The position numbers and the translations under genes are program-made. Shown in pieces: positions 63,044 to 64,000 of a DNA stretch of 64,000 bases (its first letter is position 1; each line of letters starts with the position of its first letter). Source of the stretch: Ectobius pallidus (Eukaryota > Arthropoda > Insecta > Blattodea > Ectobiidae); contig CAXKWD010000004.1 in the NCBI GenBank assembly GCA_964059195.1, forward strand, positions 116,019,938 to 116,083,937, written 5' to 3'. Under the pieces are notes generated by a model. That model was not told where the DNA came from, made no database searches, and saw nothing but the letters and a program-made list of their open reading frames with translations.

Positions 63044-64000
63044 AAAATTTAAATAAGACTCTTTAACTTTTATACCATACTTTATGGATAAAATTGAATA
63101 TTAATAATGAATATTTCGATTTCTCTTGGTGATTTTGATACACAACACAAGCTATGTAATGAAATGAATATAATTGATACTAATTAGAGCAATAAATTAT
63201 TTATCTATTTTAATTCGACTTATTAATTTCCTGCTAGGCCACTTGTACTGCTGTAAAGGTACGGCCATATTAGTGGAGGTATAATGAAGCACTTCAACAG
63301 TCGACTCCGTAGTGAATGGACCTGCATTACAGTTTCCTGTACAACAATCTGAAAATAAATAAACACAATTATTTATCGATGAATACTGAGTAATTGTTCA
63401 ATCTAATCGTACCGGGGCCATAAATAAGAATAAAGTCTTTTCGAAGAGAAAGAAAAATAAGGGGAGAGAAAAACAAGGATAGGTAAAGAGAATATAACCT
63501 GCTAAAAAACACAAACCAAAGTTTGGCACTACATTTTAGGATTACAACAGGCGATAATTATGTTGAAACAACCTACACTCTTCGCGCCCAAACCCTCATT
63601 GGATGGGTAAGTACTTATTACTATAGTGTGATCTGAATGTGCGAGAGTGGAGGAGAAAGAGGGAGAGATAGATAGACAGAGACCGACAGAATGAAGAAAA
63701 GCTAGAAAAAAAGATCGAGCAATGTGCAGTACTAAATTTTCCTATCACGAGAAGGTGGTTATGAAAACACAACCTTTCGACAACTCGACCCCATTCATGA
63801 TGGGTACATATTTGTCACTGCAATATGATCGGTAAGAGGCGAAGAGAAAGAAAGAAGAGAGGGAGACAGAGAGATTGATAGAGACAGAAAGAATGGTAGC
63901 TACTAAACGAGACAAAGCAATGTAGCACTTAATTTTCCGATCACGAGAAGATAGAGAGGGATAGAGAGAGCGGAAAATCGAAAGGAACCTGAAACCTTGG
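63044..64000 (+). repeat. Satellite monomer M28 (cut by the window end)
   Basis: The first 957 bp of a unit resembling M24 ('gctgtaaagg', 'gaagatagagagg'). The array continues beyond the window. Confidence 0.93.

Larger units (their letters stand above)
1..64000. repeat. Complex satellite array, ~1.8-kb monomers in head-to-tail order
   Basis: The same ~1.75-1.84-kb sequence recurs in one orientation across the whole window; I placed 28 unit starts by the word 'aaaatttaaataagactctt'. Net unit length after removing insertions is 1,825-1,835 bp for full units, ~1,811 bp for units lacking a short internal block, and 1,746-1,752 bp for units with an 83-bp deletion. Three insertion types interrupt it: four copies of a solo-LTR-like element, one Gypsy-type element and one foldback-like element. 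Both window ends lie inside the array, so its full size is unknown. I do not recognise the satellite family. Confidence 0.97.

Noticed and set aside
1..64000. CRISPR array, rDNA spacer or telomeric repeat as an explanation of the repetition
   Set aside because: Repeat units are far too long and spacer-free for CRISPR, no rRNA-like sequence is recognisable, and no TTAGG-type telomeric runs occur.

Overview
The window is almost entirely non-genic, AT-rich eukaryotic DNA. It is one long head-to-tail array of a complex satellite with a monomer of about 1.75-1.84 kb, broken by three kinds of transposable-element insertion. The Gypsy-type Gag and integrase pieces, the intron-like splice signals and the AT-rich repeat landscape point to an invertebrate animal, most likely an arthropod. 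The species cannot be named from sequence alone. I see no host gene, tRNA, rRNA, CRISPR array or bacterial-type operon.

Array layout. I count 27 monomers (M1-M27) plus a partial 28th, using the AT-rich word 'aaaatttaaataagactctt' as the start of each unit. M1-M8 (1-18421) form four copies of a 4.6-kb dimer. The second monomer of each dimer carries the same ~0.95-kb solo-LTR-like insertion with a 6-bp target duplication, so that element inserted once and was then amplified with the satellite. M9-M12 (18422-25586) form two copies of a 3.58-kb dimer in which every second monomer lacks ~83 bp. M13 is split by a 7,665-bp LTR retrotransposon (26979-34643). M14-M17 are mosaic monomers. M18-M23 include a near-exact tandem duplication with a 5,492-bp (three-monomer) period. 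M25 is split by a 2,490-bp foldback-like element (55183-57672). M26-M28 close the window.

Retrotransposon. It lies on the minus strand. Its two 1,321-bp LTRs differ at one position that I could see, and it is flanked by a GATA target duplication. It keeps a primer-binding site and an open 723-codon gag, but of pol only the C-terminal end of integrase remains. Protease, reverse transcriptase, RNase H and the catalytic part of integrase are absent. It is therefore a young, gag-only, non-autonomous Gypsy-type element.

Foldback element. Two inverted arms made of tandem ~160-186-bp repeats (about 4 copies on the left, 8 on the right) surround ~450 bp that look like a degraded, captured piece of a protein-coding gene.

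Inside the satellite monomer. Each unit has a strongly purine-rich plus strand over roughly offsets 590-1140 and an old internal 196-bp tandem duplication. On the minus strand it has a short, Cys-containing, exon-like segment directly behind a good 3' splice-site sequence. The last is the best hint that the satellite arose from, or once contained, part of a gene. The many 60-134-codon open frames in the monomers otherwise look like by-products of strand composition.
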